In this document: piece by piece, positions 34,149 through 48,177 of the stretch
Numbering within the stretch: position 1 is the stretch's first letter
Layout of the letters: each line of letters opens with the position of its first letter
NCBI RefSeq assembly: GCF_030269925.1
Contig: NC_085107.1
Location: 6,634,001-6,698,000, forward strand
Direction: 5' to 3'
From: Bombyx mori
Taxonomy: Eukaryota; Arthropoda; Insecta; Lepidoptera; Bombycidae
Length of the DNA: 64,000 bases
Notes under the pieces: model-generated
What the model saw: the letters and a program-made list of their open reading frames with translations, nothing else
The model's database searches: none
Told to the model about the DNA's origin: nothing
Position numbers and translations under genes: made by a program

Positions 34149-34628
34149 TTGTATTCTTAGTTCGAATTTTTAACGTTTTCGATAGCGTAATAGTTAACTT
34201 ATATTTGTATGCAATTAAAACAGCGCTCCTAGCGGCAAACCTAGTTAAATGTTCCAAATCCATACTTTTTTTTATTGCCCTTGTAGGCAGACGAGCATAC
34301 GGCGCACCTGATGGTGAGTGGTTACCGTCGCCCATGGACTTCAGCAATTTCAGGGGCAGAGCTAAGCCGCTGCCTACCGCTTAATACTCTCCACAAGTCT
34401 CGTTTGAAGAAGGACATGTCATAGCGCTCGGGAAACACCGTGGAGGGGAGCTCATTCCATAGCCGGATGGTACGTGGCAAAAAAGACCTCTGGAAACGCA
34501 CTGGATGACCGCAGTGGTTCCAGGTAGTATGGATGAAGTCTACTCCGGTGACGGGCGGTGCGATGGTAAAAATTTGAGTTAACTTTTACGCTATCGAGTA
34601 CGTTAAAAAACTCATACTAAGCACACTG
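34149..34628. mobile_element. Foldback/MITE element interrupted by a LINE fragment
   Basis: The left part (34149-34265) and right part (about 34571-34628) together match the uninterrupted element at 41277-41458: TAACGTTTTCGATAGCGTAA and CAGCGCTCCTAGCGGCAAAC on the left, then TTGAGTTAACTTTTACGCTA and CTCATACTAAGCACACTG on the right. The LINE at 34266-34570 entered at CCATAC|AAATTTGAG. The arms form a long inverted repeat. Confidence 0.7.
34266..34570 (-). mobile_element. CR1/jockey-type LINE 3' end, antisense
   Basis: The T run at 34266 followed by ATTGCCCTTGTAGGCAGACG marks a minus-strand A tail. The minus strand encodes the C-terminal tail seen intact at 48292-48606, with blocks CTCATTCCATAGCCGGATGG and TCATAGCGCTCGGGAAACAC. 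It is 5'-truncated and inserted in the foldback element above. Confidence 0.75.
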
Positions 34629-36480
<1,852 letters not shown>

Positions 36481-36493
36481 CCCTTTCCTCTCT

Positions 36494-36650
36494 TATATAA
36501 ATGTCATTATAAAGTCGAGTTTGAATCGTGCGCATCAAAATTGTGCGATCGCGAAAAATAGTAGTGAATATTGAGTGCAGCTAATTAATTACTTAAACAA
36601 CTGAAAGTGTTCATCACGATAAAAAAAGGAAGACAGGACACAGACCTACG
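36494..36650 (+). promoter_or_regulatory. Possible internal promoter and first non-coding exon
   Basis: A TATA-like TTATATAAATG at about 36494-36504 is followed by about 145 bp of mixed-composition sequence without an ATG-led frame of any length. This ends at a consensus splice donor CCTACG|GTGAGT (36651). Such an arrangement is what a TATA promoter plus 5' untranslated exon looks like. Splicing into the remaining WDR47 exons would give no in-frame start Met, so it would more likely serve another transcript on the same strand. It is inference from signals only. Confidence 0.3.
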
Positions 36651-37266
36651 GTGAGTTCCTAACAAATTACCAAGTATCATATCGATTGCGCTCTAAATCT
36701 ATAAACTAAAGAACCAAGCCCAAACAATCTGATTTTTATTTTGTGGAACTAGCGATGATCTATGATCGTACGAGCGAGTTATTTTCCTGTGGTTAATTTA
36801 TCGCTAAAACAATCTAGAATTCTTAATTGAAGCACTTCTGTCTTCGATCTCATATCTCAAAGTCGAATCGGGAACTTGAACTTCGATATCAGCAGCGATT
36901 ATGTTTTGCGGGTACTTTAAAATAAACGGTGCGCGTGCAACTTTGTGCACGTGAATGAAGTGAAACTTCTTATTCAATGTGTAGTATTGTGGTTTTCGTT
37001 ATTTTTCATCTTTAAATGAGATTGTTCCTGTAATTAGCGAATGCTGAATGAATATATAAAGACTCATTAAATACTGCATTAAAATATTGGACGCTACCCG
37101 TTGCTAACGCTCGCGCATGTGTTTGATTGCCATGCATTCACTCATGCTCTGTCTCTTTCTAGTATGGTAGCGTTAAACTTTTAACGCAACCTTGTTGAAA
37201 ATAGCATTAGAAGTTTCACTTCAAAAAAAAATACGATTCTAAGGGTTATTTTATTTTCGTGTATAG

Positions 37267-37534
<268 letters not shown>

Positions 37535-37539
37535 TAGAA

Positions 37540-37910
37540 GTTGTCGTGGCCTAATGAATAAGACTCCCGGTGCATTCGTGTTGAGCGATGTACCGGTGTT
37601 TGAATCTCAGGCGGGTACCAATTTTTCTAATGAAATACGTACTCAACAAATGCTCACGATTGACTTCCACGGTGAAGGAAAAACATCGTGTAGTAAAAAC
37701 CAAACTCGCAACATTATGATTTGCGTAATTACTGGTGGTAGGACTTCTTTTGAGTCCGCACGAGTAGGTACCAACACTCTGCCTATTTCTGCCGTGAAGC
37801 AGTAACGTGTTTCGGTTTGAAGAGTAAGGCAGACGTTATAACTGATTCACGGCAGAAATAAGTGGGGTGGCACCTACCCGCGCGGACTCACAAGAGGTCC
37901 TATCACCACT
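37540..37910 (+). mobile_element. Bm1 SINE with an inverted terminal segment
   Basis: A Bm1 copy starts GTTGTCGTGGCCTAATGAAT and runs in the sense direction to about 37843. Then an inverted piece follows: TTCACGGCAGAAATAAGTGG to GAGGTCCTATCACCAC (37846-37910), which is the reverse complement of the same SINE's segment at about 37733-37797. The normal SINE 3' end is missing. The two pieces can pair over about 65 bp in the pre-mRNA of the last, 530-bp WDR47 intron. Confidence 0.85.
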
Positions 37911-37964
37911 AAACTATGTAATCATGTAATTAATAATTATGTTATTATTATGTAATTTATTTGA

Positions 37965-38162
<198 letters not shown>

Positions 38163-41002
38163 TAACGATACGATTATTAACATCGGAGCTGACACTACGG
38201 GTTTCTCGAATCGTAGCGAGAGTATCGTGTGCGTTCATTTTCCGGAAAACGTATCGTACGATCGCCCACTCATATTACGATAGACGATAAACATGACGTC
38301 GATCCGATATTCTCGTATGTAAACATTCGTGAAACTCGGCTTGTGTAAAACAGCCCTTTTAGGATCTTATAAAGAATAATAAAGAAGTTGCTTGTAAAAC
38401 AATGAAAATTAGTTAATCTCGAAAGCAAAGGTGCCGTTGGTTGATAATTTGATATAAGCAATCATTACAAAAAAAAGTGGCTTTAAAAAAATTTCTATTT
38501 CGTGTTAAATTTGATTGGTATAAAGTTTATCGATGTTTACGAAAACGCTTTAAAATCTTACTTTCTTCTTTTTTTTTCATCACCCTTTAGTAGTCGTATG
38601 TATTTTCATTTATACTTCCTTCCAAATCGACGTTTTTTCCATTACACTAAATAAAGGTTTCTAGATTATCTGATTGGAAAATTGGTGATGTATCGTAATA
38701 ATATGAGGTGAATTTTCGAAAAATGACGATGAGTGTAGGTACATTAAATTATCGTGTGCAGTTTGCTTGTCGATTTAATTTGTGTCGTGCCTCGAATGAT
38801 GCGGTCACGAATCTTTGTTTACGAATAGTTCGATGCTTTAGGGCTGCATCGAATTGCATACGATTACGTTGCTAAAGTCGTTGATCAAAGAATATTCTAT
38901 TCAACGGGAAATATTGACTAGAGCCCGGCGCTCACAGAGTTTTGTTTGCTTACTTAAAAGCCCAATTATTATCCGGCAAATAAAAAAAAAATTCCACCAA
39001 TAACCATCATAGTCTTGTAACGTTAGCTCGCACCAAACACAACTGCACTTATCACCGTCTTACACTATTTTCGCATGAATTAAGATATTTAAATTCTTCA
39101 GAGCAACTAATAATATTATTTCGAATAAACGGATCCAGACTTTTAAAACAAAAAAAAAAAATCTATTCATATTCATTCCACTACATAAGAAAACGCATTT
39201 TAGCTTAACAGTTAATAAAGCGCCCTTAAAAGTTTTTAAACGAACGAACCACGATTAAAGTTTTTTCATAAAGAAAATTGCACTTTGCAATTCAATTTGT
39301 TTCATAAGGAGCCGTAATATTCCAGTTTGTAAAATCTACTTTCAAGACTAATGCGAGTTCATTAACTACTCGTCTGCAGATGAAAGAAGATTCTCGGAGG
39401 GCTAAGCTGTATTCACTTTGAGGGGCAAAACTTAAAAAAAAGCTTTAAATCTTTTCTATCTCGTCTATTTACATATGTGGACTGTTAAATAATACAAGTG
39501 ATGATTGTCACAAAACTTAATTATACGTAAATAATTGTATGCGTGTTATTATATATCTGTATCTAAACAACATTTTTTTTTCTTTTTCAATTTCATAGTT
39601 GTACTTGTTTGAGCGCGCATTGTAAACGAAATTTAGCAGTATGTTATCCCACAGAAGATATTATGTGTGTTTTCAATACACATAATGTTTTTTCATGATG
39701 CACGTGCGGTAACATCAAAGAAGTACAACTTCTGACGTTCGTGTCACAAAAAAAAAATAGATTAATTTTATTTCTTTTATGATTTAATTATTATAATTAT
39801 TTATTTAGTGTACTAATTATTTTTAACATTAAGTAATTGATGAATAGTGTACATTAAGATTTTAAAAAAATTCACAAATATAGTTTTTACCTGAATTAAT
39901 CGAAGGTATCTCGAAGGAGACATGAGACAATAGAAATAGTTGACACCATTTTATCTGTAGTGTTGTTTCTTTTTCCGAGTATAAAAATCGTATCATTCGA
40001 TGATATGATAGTTTTATCTGAAAGATTTAAAATATTATTTTCACAAACACTGACCTTAATCGATTAATAATTATTTACATTTATCATAATATATTATCGA
40101 ATGACTTTGTTTTCGATCCGAAGACTTTTGTTGTTTACAACAAAGAGATTTTTAATTCTGTATTGATTTAGCCATGACATTTTTTTTTAAATTTTAAAAT
40201 AACGTTATTTAATGTGACTTTTTAATTCTAATTGTATCGATCAAAAGAGAATGTGATTAGTATTCGACACTCGGTTTTCAGTTCGGGTGTAATATGTTAC
40301 TGTCCCTTAGATTTAAAAAAAAAATAATTATAATGATTTGTGTGACCTTTCTTCTCCACTTAATTTTCGATTAAGGTGAAAAGTAAATTAATCGATACGT
40401 AATTAATTATTTTCATGAACAAAACACCGATGTTGACTTGACGTACCCTCGTAGTTTTTAAGAACTCCACTGGTGAATGTAATTAATGTAAATCTTAGTG
40501 AATATAACGTTACTTAATTATAATTAAAATTTAATTAGGCCACGCGAGACACTGCGCAAATGTTTACGATAAATACGCATTGTCTATATATATATATAAA
40601 ATATGTTTTTTTTTGTGCTTCTTTATTATTTAAATTATACTTAATAGTGTCCTGTTAAGAAAAAAATGATGTTGTATTTATTGTTCGTTTTGTGCTTTGT
40701 CTGCTTTGAATAATGATGTTATGTATTAAAATTTTATTTACTGAATATTAAATATAAATTAAATTTTTGTATGTAATAACGAAAGTAAATCGTTCAGATA
40801 GCATGAGTGTAACGATCGAAATATGTAATTTTATAATGTTGTTAAAACCGAATTTCTTTAACAAATTTGTATCCATTATCAATTAAGAATATTAATCATT
40901 TTTATTTACGATATTGTTTTTCATTTCGTTACAAATCCTAACTTTTATATGGGACTTTGGTGTTTCGTGTGAAACTCTTCTCCTAAAAATGAATAGTATT
41001 TT
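38163..41002 (+). other. WDR47 3' untranslated region and AT-rich 3' flank
   Basis: No coding exon or repeat is recognised. AATAAA hexamers at 38378-38383 and 38650-38655 are candidate polyadenylation signals; I cannot choose between them or exclude later sites. Further on, a short TA-rich run lies at 40584-40601. Confidence 0.5.
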
Positions 41003-41146
41003 TTCATTTTTTTTAATTGCTTAGATGGGTGCACGAACTCACAGCCCACCTGGTGTTAAGTGGTTACTAGAGTCTATGGACATCTACAACGTAAATGCGC
41101 CACCCACCTTGAGATATAAGTTCTAAAGTCTCAGTATAGTTACAAC
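41003..41146 (-). mobile_element. Bm1 SINE 3' fragment, antisense
   Basis: The minus strand ends in CACCCATCTAAGCAATTAAA with an A-rich tail, preceded by CACTTAACACCAGGTGGGCT and GGTGGCGCATTTACGTTGTA. It is 5'-truncated. Confidence 0.85.
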
Positions 41147-41276
41147 GGAGTAGTCTAACAGTTTTGACTGCCACTTGCCTAATTTAGTAGCAGTAGTGGC
41201 CTAAGAGGCTATGCGATGGTGTAATTGAACCGACTATACTTGGATGGGTACCAGTTTTGTTTTTTTCGTAATAATT

Positions 41277-41458
41277 TCACTGTGCTTAGTGCGAGTTTTT
41301 TAAAATTCTCGATCGCGTAAAAGTTAACTCAAATTTGTATTGAGTTAGAACAATGCTCCTATCGACAAACGAAGAGAAGCTGTCCCGACTCCATACAAAC
41401 TTGAGTTAACTTTAACGCGATCGAGAAGTTAAAAGGCTCGCACTAAGGACAGTGAACA
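41277..41458. mobile_element. Foldback (MITE-like) element, intact copy
   Basis: The two halves are inverted copies of one another over about 75 bp: TCACTGTGCTTAGTGCGAG at the left end pairs with CTCGCACTAAGGACAGTGA at the right, and TCTCGATCGCGTAAAAGTTA pairs with TAACTTTAACGCGATCGAGA. A central spacer holds CAATGCTCCTATCGACAAAC. It matches the interrupted copy at 34149-34628. No coding capacity. Confidence 0.75.
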
Positions 41459-41666
41459 TTTTTATTCACGAAACATTCTCACGATAAACAACAAAGCCGT
41501 GAAGCGTCTGGGCGTGATCGCGCCTGTTGTACTCGTATTGAGCGATCCGACTACGCCTTTGTTCAAGTCGCGTAGGCGATTTTCTTAAGTAAAAGTTCTT
41601 CTTTCTTTAAAATATGATACCCTCGAACAGCGTCTGCGATAAAAATAAAACTACCTTTACGATAAC

Positions 41667-42075
41667 TTTTTTTTTTCCTACCTATGCTGATAGCCTTGAG
41701 AGGCTATTTCAGCTTCACCCTAACGTTTGTAGGTGAGCTCGCGGGGCTCAACCGGAGAGTTGCTAACACTGACCCTAGCAAGAGCAGTGCTTCGCAGAAT
41801 CTACCACCGGATCGGAAACGCGACCCACTGAGAAGATCCGGCGAGAAACTCAGTGAGCTGTCTATGGGTTAGTTCGCTCGTCGAGCCCTTCGTCGCAAGC
41901 GACGGGTTCGACGAGGACTGTGACCGATGCTTGTGGTGCCTAAAAGCACCGTTAATGGATCAGGAGGATCCGTAATGACGTGCTTTGGGCGACGTCGACG
42001 GTTTACCATTCGGTCTACTGGGTCGGGTATGTAGTTTCCAGCGGCTACGATGAGAGGGTTCTCATGTCGTTACGA
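41667..42075 (-). mobile_element. Jockey-like LINE 3' end fragment, antisense
   Basis: The T run at 41669-41676 marks the A tail. Blocks TGATAGCCTTGAGAGGCTAT, TGTAGGTGAGCTCGCGGGGC, TCTACCACCGGATCGGAAAC and AGAAGATCCGGCGAGAAACT match 30628-30863. It then continues into degraded C-terminal coding sequence (GGTTCGACGAGGACTGTGAC, TGGATCAGGAGGATCCGTAA). Confidence 0.75.
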
Positions 42076-42444
42076 TAACCGTAAAGTAGGTATTCGAACG
42101 AAACCTTGGAATTAATTAATGAAAATAAAAATAAATATTGGCAATCATAGGGACATCCGATAGAAGTGAAAACTTGTAACTTAGAGTTTTTGTATTAAAA
42201 TTTTTGTAATTTCATTCTATTTACAATCATCAACATTAATCTGATTTTCGCATCTATTGATACTTCGAGCAACAATTTCATTATAGACATGTTCATATTA
42301 TGGTCTATTTATTATTCAAATACATTACGGGCTGTATTAGATCATGACAAAATATAAATACAATTTAATTGAAATAACAATTAATATTCAAATACTTTTT
42401 ACAAAACCTTTTGAATTTTACTTGTAAAGATATAAATAGTCCTA

Positions 42445-43001
42445 ATGTTGCAGTTGTATTTAGCTACAGATTTATTGCTATTACGCATCTCGGTGACACG
42501 AACTCACAAGATTTCACCCATCCAAAAAACGCTAATGCGCAGAGCATACGGTAAGGTATTTACGATGTGTTATAAGTGTATACGTAATATTAGCATGTCG
42601 GTGACGCGAACCCATAAGATTTTTTCCTACCAAAAAGTGCTCAACGCGGCTAGAGATGTTTTCACTTAGAAAAACGCGAGATTAAGCCTTAAAAAGTTTT
42701 TTTAATTACATAGGTACAAGAGTACCTCATCTGTAAAAACGAAACCTGTGCAAATGAGAATTTAGCATATTGTGAGTCCGCACGGGTAGGTATCGTCATC
42801 TTGATTGCTAAAAAGCGTTTTTTGCATTACGAACAGTGGAGAACGATGTCCCAAGGCGATGGTATTCGTAACTCTTTCGTCGTGCAATCTGTTCTGCTAT
42901 GGAATGCACTTCCTCACGAGATCAGGACTATTACTAACCGTTGCACGTTTATGTTAAGGGTTCGGCGAATGTTGTTGGAAAAGTTAGCGGAATCATCATG
43001 A
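42445..43001 (+). mobile_element. Decayed LINE C-terminal coding fragment
   Basis: The frame at 42801-43001 encodes SQGDGIRNSFVVQSVLLWNA, LPHEIRTITNRCTF, which resembles the C-terminal tail (WN.LP..I....F) of several non-LTR retrotransposons. Upstream, the frame 42445-42669 contains a 108-bp repeated unit encoding SVTRTHKI twice. About 200 bp downstream a TAAA/ATAA simple tail (43232-43254) fits a LINE 3' end. I cannot assign the clade. Confidence 0.45.
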
Positions 43002-43076
43002 ACTTATTAAGATGAAGTTATTTGTTAAAGAAATTTATTAATATATTCCTTTTAATACTATATAACTATTGTATGG

Positions 43077-43107
43077 ATGTATGTATGGATGTATGTATGT
43101 ATGTATA
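43077..43107. repeat. GTAT/GGAT microsatellite
   Basis: Tandem tetranucleotides (TATGGATGTATGTATGGATG and similar) between the LINE tail coding piece and its presumed 3' end. Confidence 0.8.
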
Positions 43108-43254
43108 TACTTTTTGTAACTTAATATAAATTTCATTGCACCTACCACTATCCACTCTGCACTACCTTTGGTTGACTGGCAGAGAATGCCTTAGGCATTA
43201 AGTCCGCCAATGTAAATTTTACATGAAGTGTAATAAATAAATAAATAAATAAAT

Positions 43255-44221
43255 ATTCATATCATGATATCTACATGCTGCTGTAAACGCTTAAGTCAGA
43301 TGGTGAGTTTGTACAGATACGAAGAAAAAGCGGAAACCGCTCAGTCGAAATAGTTGAAAACTTGCCTACTGAACCCCTAGTTTCTGAACAATAAAAATAA
43401 ATAAGTTTCATTACTTATTGTACAGTTATTGAAGGAATATGGAATGCAAGTCTGGAAATGATTCAAGAGTGTCTCAAAATGACACTACGTTTATTATTCA
43501 AATTGATTGAATGACGATTCACCCACGGTCATCCGTTAAAGGAAATGAATATTAAAGGGACCAATGTATTCATTAGTTACGGTAAAACACTTGAAGTTCC
43601 CTGTTGTTTCTTTTATCAGGTTTGTCGATTACGTCATTTGTGTGTCGTCAACTACTTTCTTTTTCACAACAAAGAATAATGAATAAGCCCACCTCTGAGT
43701 CTCATTTGTTTAATGTATCGTAACACCCCTCGGACGCCGTATTGTATCGTGCCAGAAATACAGGGCGGTGGTAATGGTGCGCGCTCAACAAGTCACAAGA
43801 CGCCTTGCCATCTAATCAGTACCTAAACGTTTTTTTTAATGAAAACGTATTTAGCGTCGTTGTGATCCGAAAGTCGATGAAACGAAAAAGCGACAGTAAA
43901 AAGAGACAAACACATAAATTCATAAGATTTAACGTGGGAGAAAATGAGATAGGAAACATTATACGGTGTTTCTTATATTCGTGGTTCTATTTGTGCTCTG
44001 CTTCGTACTTAATATTCGTTCTTAATACATTCTAAATAAATCTATGTAATATTACATTAAATTTACATTTATAATAATTATCAAAATTTGTATCACTATT
44101 ATCATTACTAAAACCTACAATTATCCTCTTCCCGAAATTTTATATTCGTCTGATTATCTTGAAGTCAAAGTTTTTGAAAGGTTCACTTCTACCACGTGTA
44201 AATTGCACACATTTTTATTAT
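43255..44221. other. AT-rich spacer, nothing recognised
   Basis: The frame at 43805-44035 is short, Lys/Ser-rich and has no motif or splice context. No repeat recognised. Confidence 0.5.
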
Positions 44222-44223
44222 TA

Positions 44224-45436
44224 GGGGTTAAAGTATGAAATTGCCGATTTGTACTGAAAAATTGAAATTAGTTTTTTTTTTCATTTAACATATTTATTTA
44301 ATCAAAATATCTACCATTATTATCTATGAATTGCTGCCATCTAATAGAAAGGTAATTTATGCCTTTGCTATAGAACTCTGGTCATCTAGATACTACAAAC
44401 TGTGTGAAAGCATTTTGTACTGCTTCCTGGGAAGAAAACTTTATCACGTTGAAAATTGTCCAAATCACGAAAACAATGGTAGTCCGTTGGAGCAAGGTCT
44501 AGCGAATACAGAGGTTGACGAATGGTTTCTAATTGCAGTTCTTCTAGAGTTAAAAGGGTTTCTCGTGCTTTATGAGGTCTCGCGTTATCATGGAGCAATA
44601 TTGGTGAAGATCGATTCATGGCTCGGGGCTGTTTCACTGCAAGTTTTGCTATAATTGTTCGGAGTTCGGCACAGTAGACACCTGTCATTATTGCTTGACC
44701 AGATCGGAGAAAGCTATAGGAATAACACCATGCTGAGACCACCAAAGTTACCTTTTTATTGGTAAGCTTTGCTTTAGGACATTGTTGTGGCGTTTGACCT
44801 GGGGTCAGCCATTGCACTTTCGCTTACGGTTATCGTAAACAATCCACTCCTTATCACATGTCACAGTTCAATCTAATATTCCTTCATTTTTGTATCGATT
44901 CAACAAGACAACACAAGTTTCAACACGCGTTTCTTTCTGCAGATCAATCAAATCATGTGGCTCCCTTTTTTCATAATTTTTTATTTTATTGAGTTAATGA
45001 GTTAATATTGTTGGTAAGGTAACATTAAAACATGCCGCTAACTCCTAGGTAGTTTGCCTCGGATCGGCTTCCACCATACCTTACAAATCAAAATTTCCAT
45101 CACGAAAGCGTTTAAACCAAAATCGCACGGTGCGTTCATTAACAGTCCCCTCTCCAAACACAGAACTGATATTGCGAGTTGTTTCTGCAGTGTTAGTTCC
45201 GCGTTGGAACTCGTATTCAAAAGTCTCGAATATTGGAATATACATCTTTCTTGTCTAAGCTGAATGAAAAAAACAATTGAAAGTAGATAATCGAATGATG
45301 CACATTTTTTAAAAGAAGAACCTCATAGGTACCGTTTGAAAAAAGTTTCACTCAAAAATCTCAATTCATGAGGGTTCTATGTCAATTCGAAATATATACC
45401 TATTACAATAAAACGGCAATTTCATACTTTAACCCC
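44224..45436 (-). mobile_element. Mariner element, decayed (1213 bp)
   Basis: Near-perfect terminal inverted repeats of about 28 bp begin GGGGTTAAAGTATGAAATTG at the left end and appear reverse complemented at the right, with TA on both sides (44222-44223, 45437-45438), as expected for Tc1/mariner. The 1.2-kb length is that of a full mariner. The transposase is on the minus strand and broken. Confidence 0.93.
44386..45260 (-). pseudogene. Mariner transposase pseudogene
   Basis: The N-terminal part (about 45100-45215, minus strand) shows helix-turn-helix-type sequence RNISSVFGEGTVNERTVRFW, followed by a stop in place of the expected continuation. The C-terminal piece (44386-44817) has LLHDNARPHKAR and LDLAPTDYHCF with exactly 34 residues between the two catalytic Asp residues, the D34D signature of mariner. 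The parts are in different frames and internal stops separate them, so no active transposase is made. The family encodes the cut-and-paste enzyme that targets TA. Confidence 0.9.
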
Positions 45437-45438
45437 TA

Positions 45439-47301
45439 TTATTGTTGTTGCTTCCAACCACTTGCAATTGTATTTTCGAATTCACTGGGTAATACAAATA
45501 TAATATTTTTTTAATCTACGGAAGCTGTTATTTAGTAATTTAACTTTTTTTAAAATATATCGCTTGTTATCTGAGCCTAAAGCGTAGTCTGGTAGGAACG
45601 TCCCATTAATGTTAATTCAACGCTTTTGTGTAAAAAAATTAATCAATTTAATAAATTTACTGTCTTTTCCCTGCGTCATCGCTTCATATTTATTAATCTT
45701 TGTTAAGGACATAGTAGGGCGACAATGCTGAGGGTGATTTTTTTTAAATACATCGGTGTATGGGTGTAATAACCTACTAGGAATTTTCTGTGTGCCTCGT
45801 TTGGTAGTTGAGGAGTAAGTACCAACTGAATAGCGAAGTAAAAAAATCCGCACTGGAATTTACAAATCTATACTTTTATTTTAAATTAATATATTTTTCC
45901 TAATACAACCACACGTATTCATAACAATACGTACCATAGTATATATCGCTCCAAATCTAACAATATATAAGTAAAAATATTCTGGGTTAAAATTATAAAA
46001 ATATTTACAAAACAAAACAGTCAAGGGTTCCGTGCGACAAAATTACAAGAAGGGTTTTATGTCGTGAATAATTAACACTCCGTTCCACTCGTTCTCAATG
46101 TTTACATTGGAGTGTGTACGAAAGTGCCCCATAATAATACAATGCCTGCTAGGCTTTTTATAACGTGGAAGTCATAAAAAACGGTTATATTTTTATGACA
46201 CCATTCAAGCCCTCAGCAATGCTTCATTAGTTTAATTCGCGATGACTGACGAGAAATATTTCAATATACAAAATAAAGAAAATAAACACCGAATGCTCAT
46301 GAACACTCCGCAGAATAACTAATTCAGTAAATTTTAATTTTATTTCAGAGAATGGAAAAAACACATAAACGCTTTTATGTAGTTATTCGTTTTTTTAATT
46401 GTAATTTAGACGAGTAATCATTTAATGAAGCCCAAGCACTAGTTACCGAGACCTCTTCAACTCGTATTTCAAGCAGCAATTGCAAGCAGCAAAATGGAAT
46501 TTCAAAATAAATTTTATTTATATAACCATTCCATTTTCAATTACTTACATTTTAAAAGGATTTCGATTTCTTTTGTTAAATGTAACTTCAAAGTCAACTT
46601 TTAGCGACGTTTCAATTTTATTATGTTCTAAATGCTTTGTATTATTCCGTAGGTCTGCGAATTGCGAGATTTAATTCAATTTTCAGTCTACAGGAGAACG
46701 TTCAATCAATTTCGCTTACGTTACGTGAACGTTTTCAATATTTAATACGAGAAAAACATTATTTTTTAATTTGCGGATATACATTTTGAGGAAGTCTTAG
46801 TTCAAAAATTTGTTCTTTCATTAACTTTTCCATAAATATTACAAATTGTTTAATCGTAATGATTTGGTTTAGGACCACTTGATTCAAATTGGTTCCAGAC
46901 AAACACCTGGTGGCCGCAGTAAAACTTACCTCATTTGCAGGGCGATTTATCTGCTCTATTATAGTTGTCTCTAGATGAAATGAAACAACGAATACATAGA
47001 TAGACACATTTATTTTTAGCAGTGACAAATATAAATAGCATAGATATTTAATACTAATAAATCAGCACTTAAGACAAAGTAAGATGTAGGAAAAGGGTAA
47101 CACAAACTTACACACTAGATCTAAGAATATGAGTTACATGATTACTGAACACGCAGGTATCCGTCAAATTAGTTTTGAAAATAAGAAAAAAATACCAAAA
47201 AATTGCAGTTACTTAACAAAAATATTAATTGTATTAGATTAATAAAATTGCAATTCAGTATAAAGCATTTCTGTTGCCGTTCAACTCGAAAAGCTATTTG
47301 G
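45439..47301. other. AT-rich spacer, nothing recognised
   Basis: Frames at 45617-45853, 46480-46674 and 46759-47028 are short and lack motifs. No inverted or tandem repeat that I can support. Confidence 0.5.
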
Positions 47302-47565
47302 AGGCTCATGTAGCATGCCTTAATATGTTGCAATAAATCGCCAATGTTCGAAAATCAATCAGTAAAATGAATTCAAATTTCACAACATATTTATGTGTTT
47401 TTATTGTTAAGTTCACAATGGCATTTCAAAGAGTGACGGAAGGCTCATGTACCACGCCTTAATATGTTGCAATAAATTGCCAATGTTCAAAAATCAATCC
47501 AGAAAATGAATTCAAATTTCGCAGCACATATGTGTTTCTATTGTTAAATCCACAATGGCATTTCG
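47302..47565. repeat. Two-copy tandem repeat, period 139 bp
   Basis: AGGCTCATGTAGCATGCCTT at 47302 and AGGCTCATGTACCACGCCTT at 47441 start two aligned units. Both continue through AATATGTTGCAATAAAT, CCAATGTTC, AATGAATTCAAATTTC and CACAATGGCATTTC. Divergence of several percent suggests an old duplication. Confidence 0.85.
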
Positions 47566-48177
47566 ACGCTCGATGATTATTCTGTTGTGCATAGGAGAAG
47601 AGAAGTCGAAGATTCCTAGTCTGACAATGCTTCGAGTAGAATGAATGCGCCATGATTCGTAAAGGAATTCAATTAAATATTGACAATTTAACAGCACTTG
47701 CAGCATGACAGTATTTCAGTATTTTGTTGGAAAAATCTTTGTCCTACGCACATCGAGAAGTTACATAAAATTTGTCATTACGATATACATATATTTAAAT
47801 TATCTACTTGGGTTTAATAAAATAGTTAACAGATACATAGTAAAGCAAGAACTATATCTTTATATGGCAAAACATGATAAAAATACTTAATGATAATAAA
47901 ATTATTCACATTGATAAAACCGAAAATCTAGTAGCATAACAAGTATTAGATTATACAAGGGTACCTATTACACAATTGGTCAGCACCACTAGTTTTAATT
48001 ACCAAAAATAATTCAGCAGGTGATGCAGATAAGGTAACATTTTGAAATCATTAATCGGAATTTCTTAATTTTTAACACACAAGTAATCAATACGAAACAG
48101 CTCTAAAAGCCATCAAAGGATTCTTTTGTTTTTACTGTTACTTCACAGGGTAAGCGGCGACTTCGTTCTGCCTCTAG

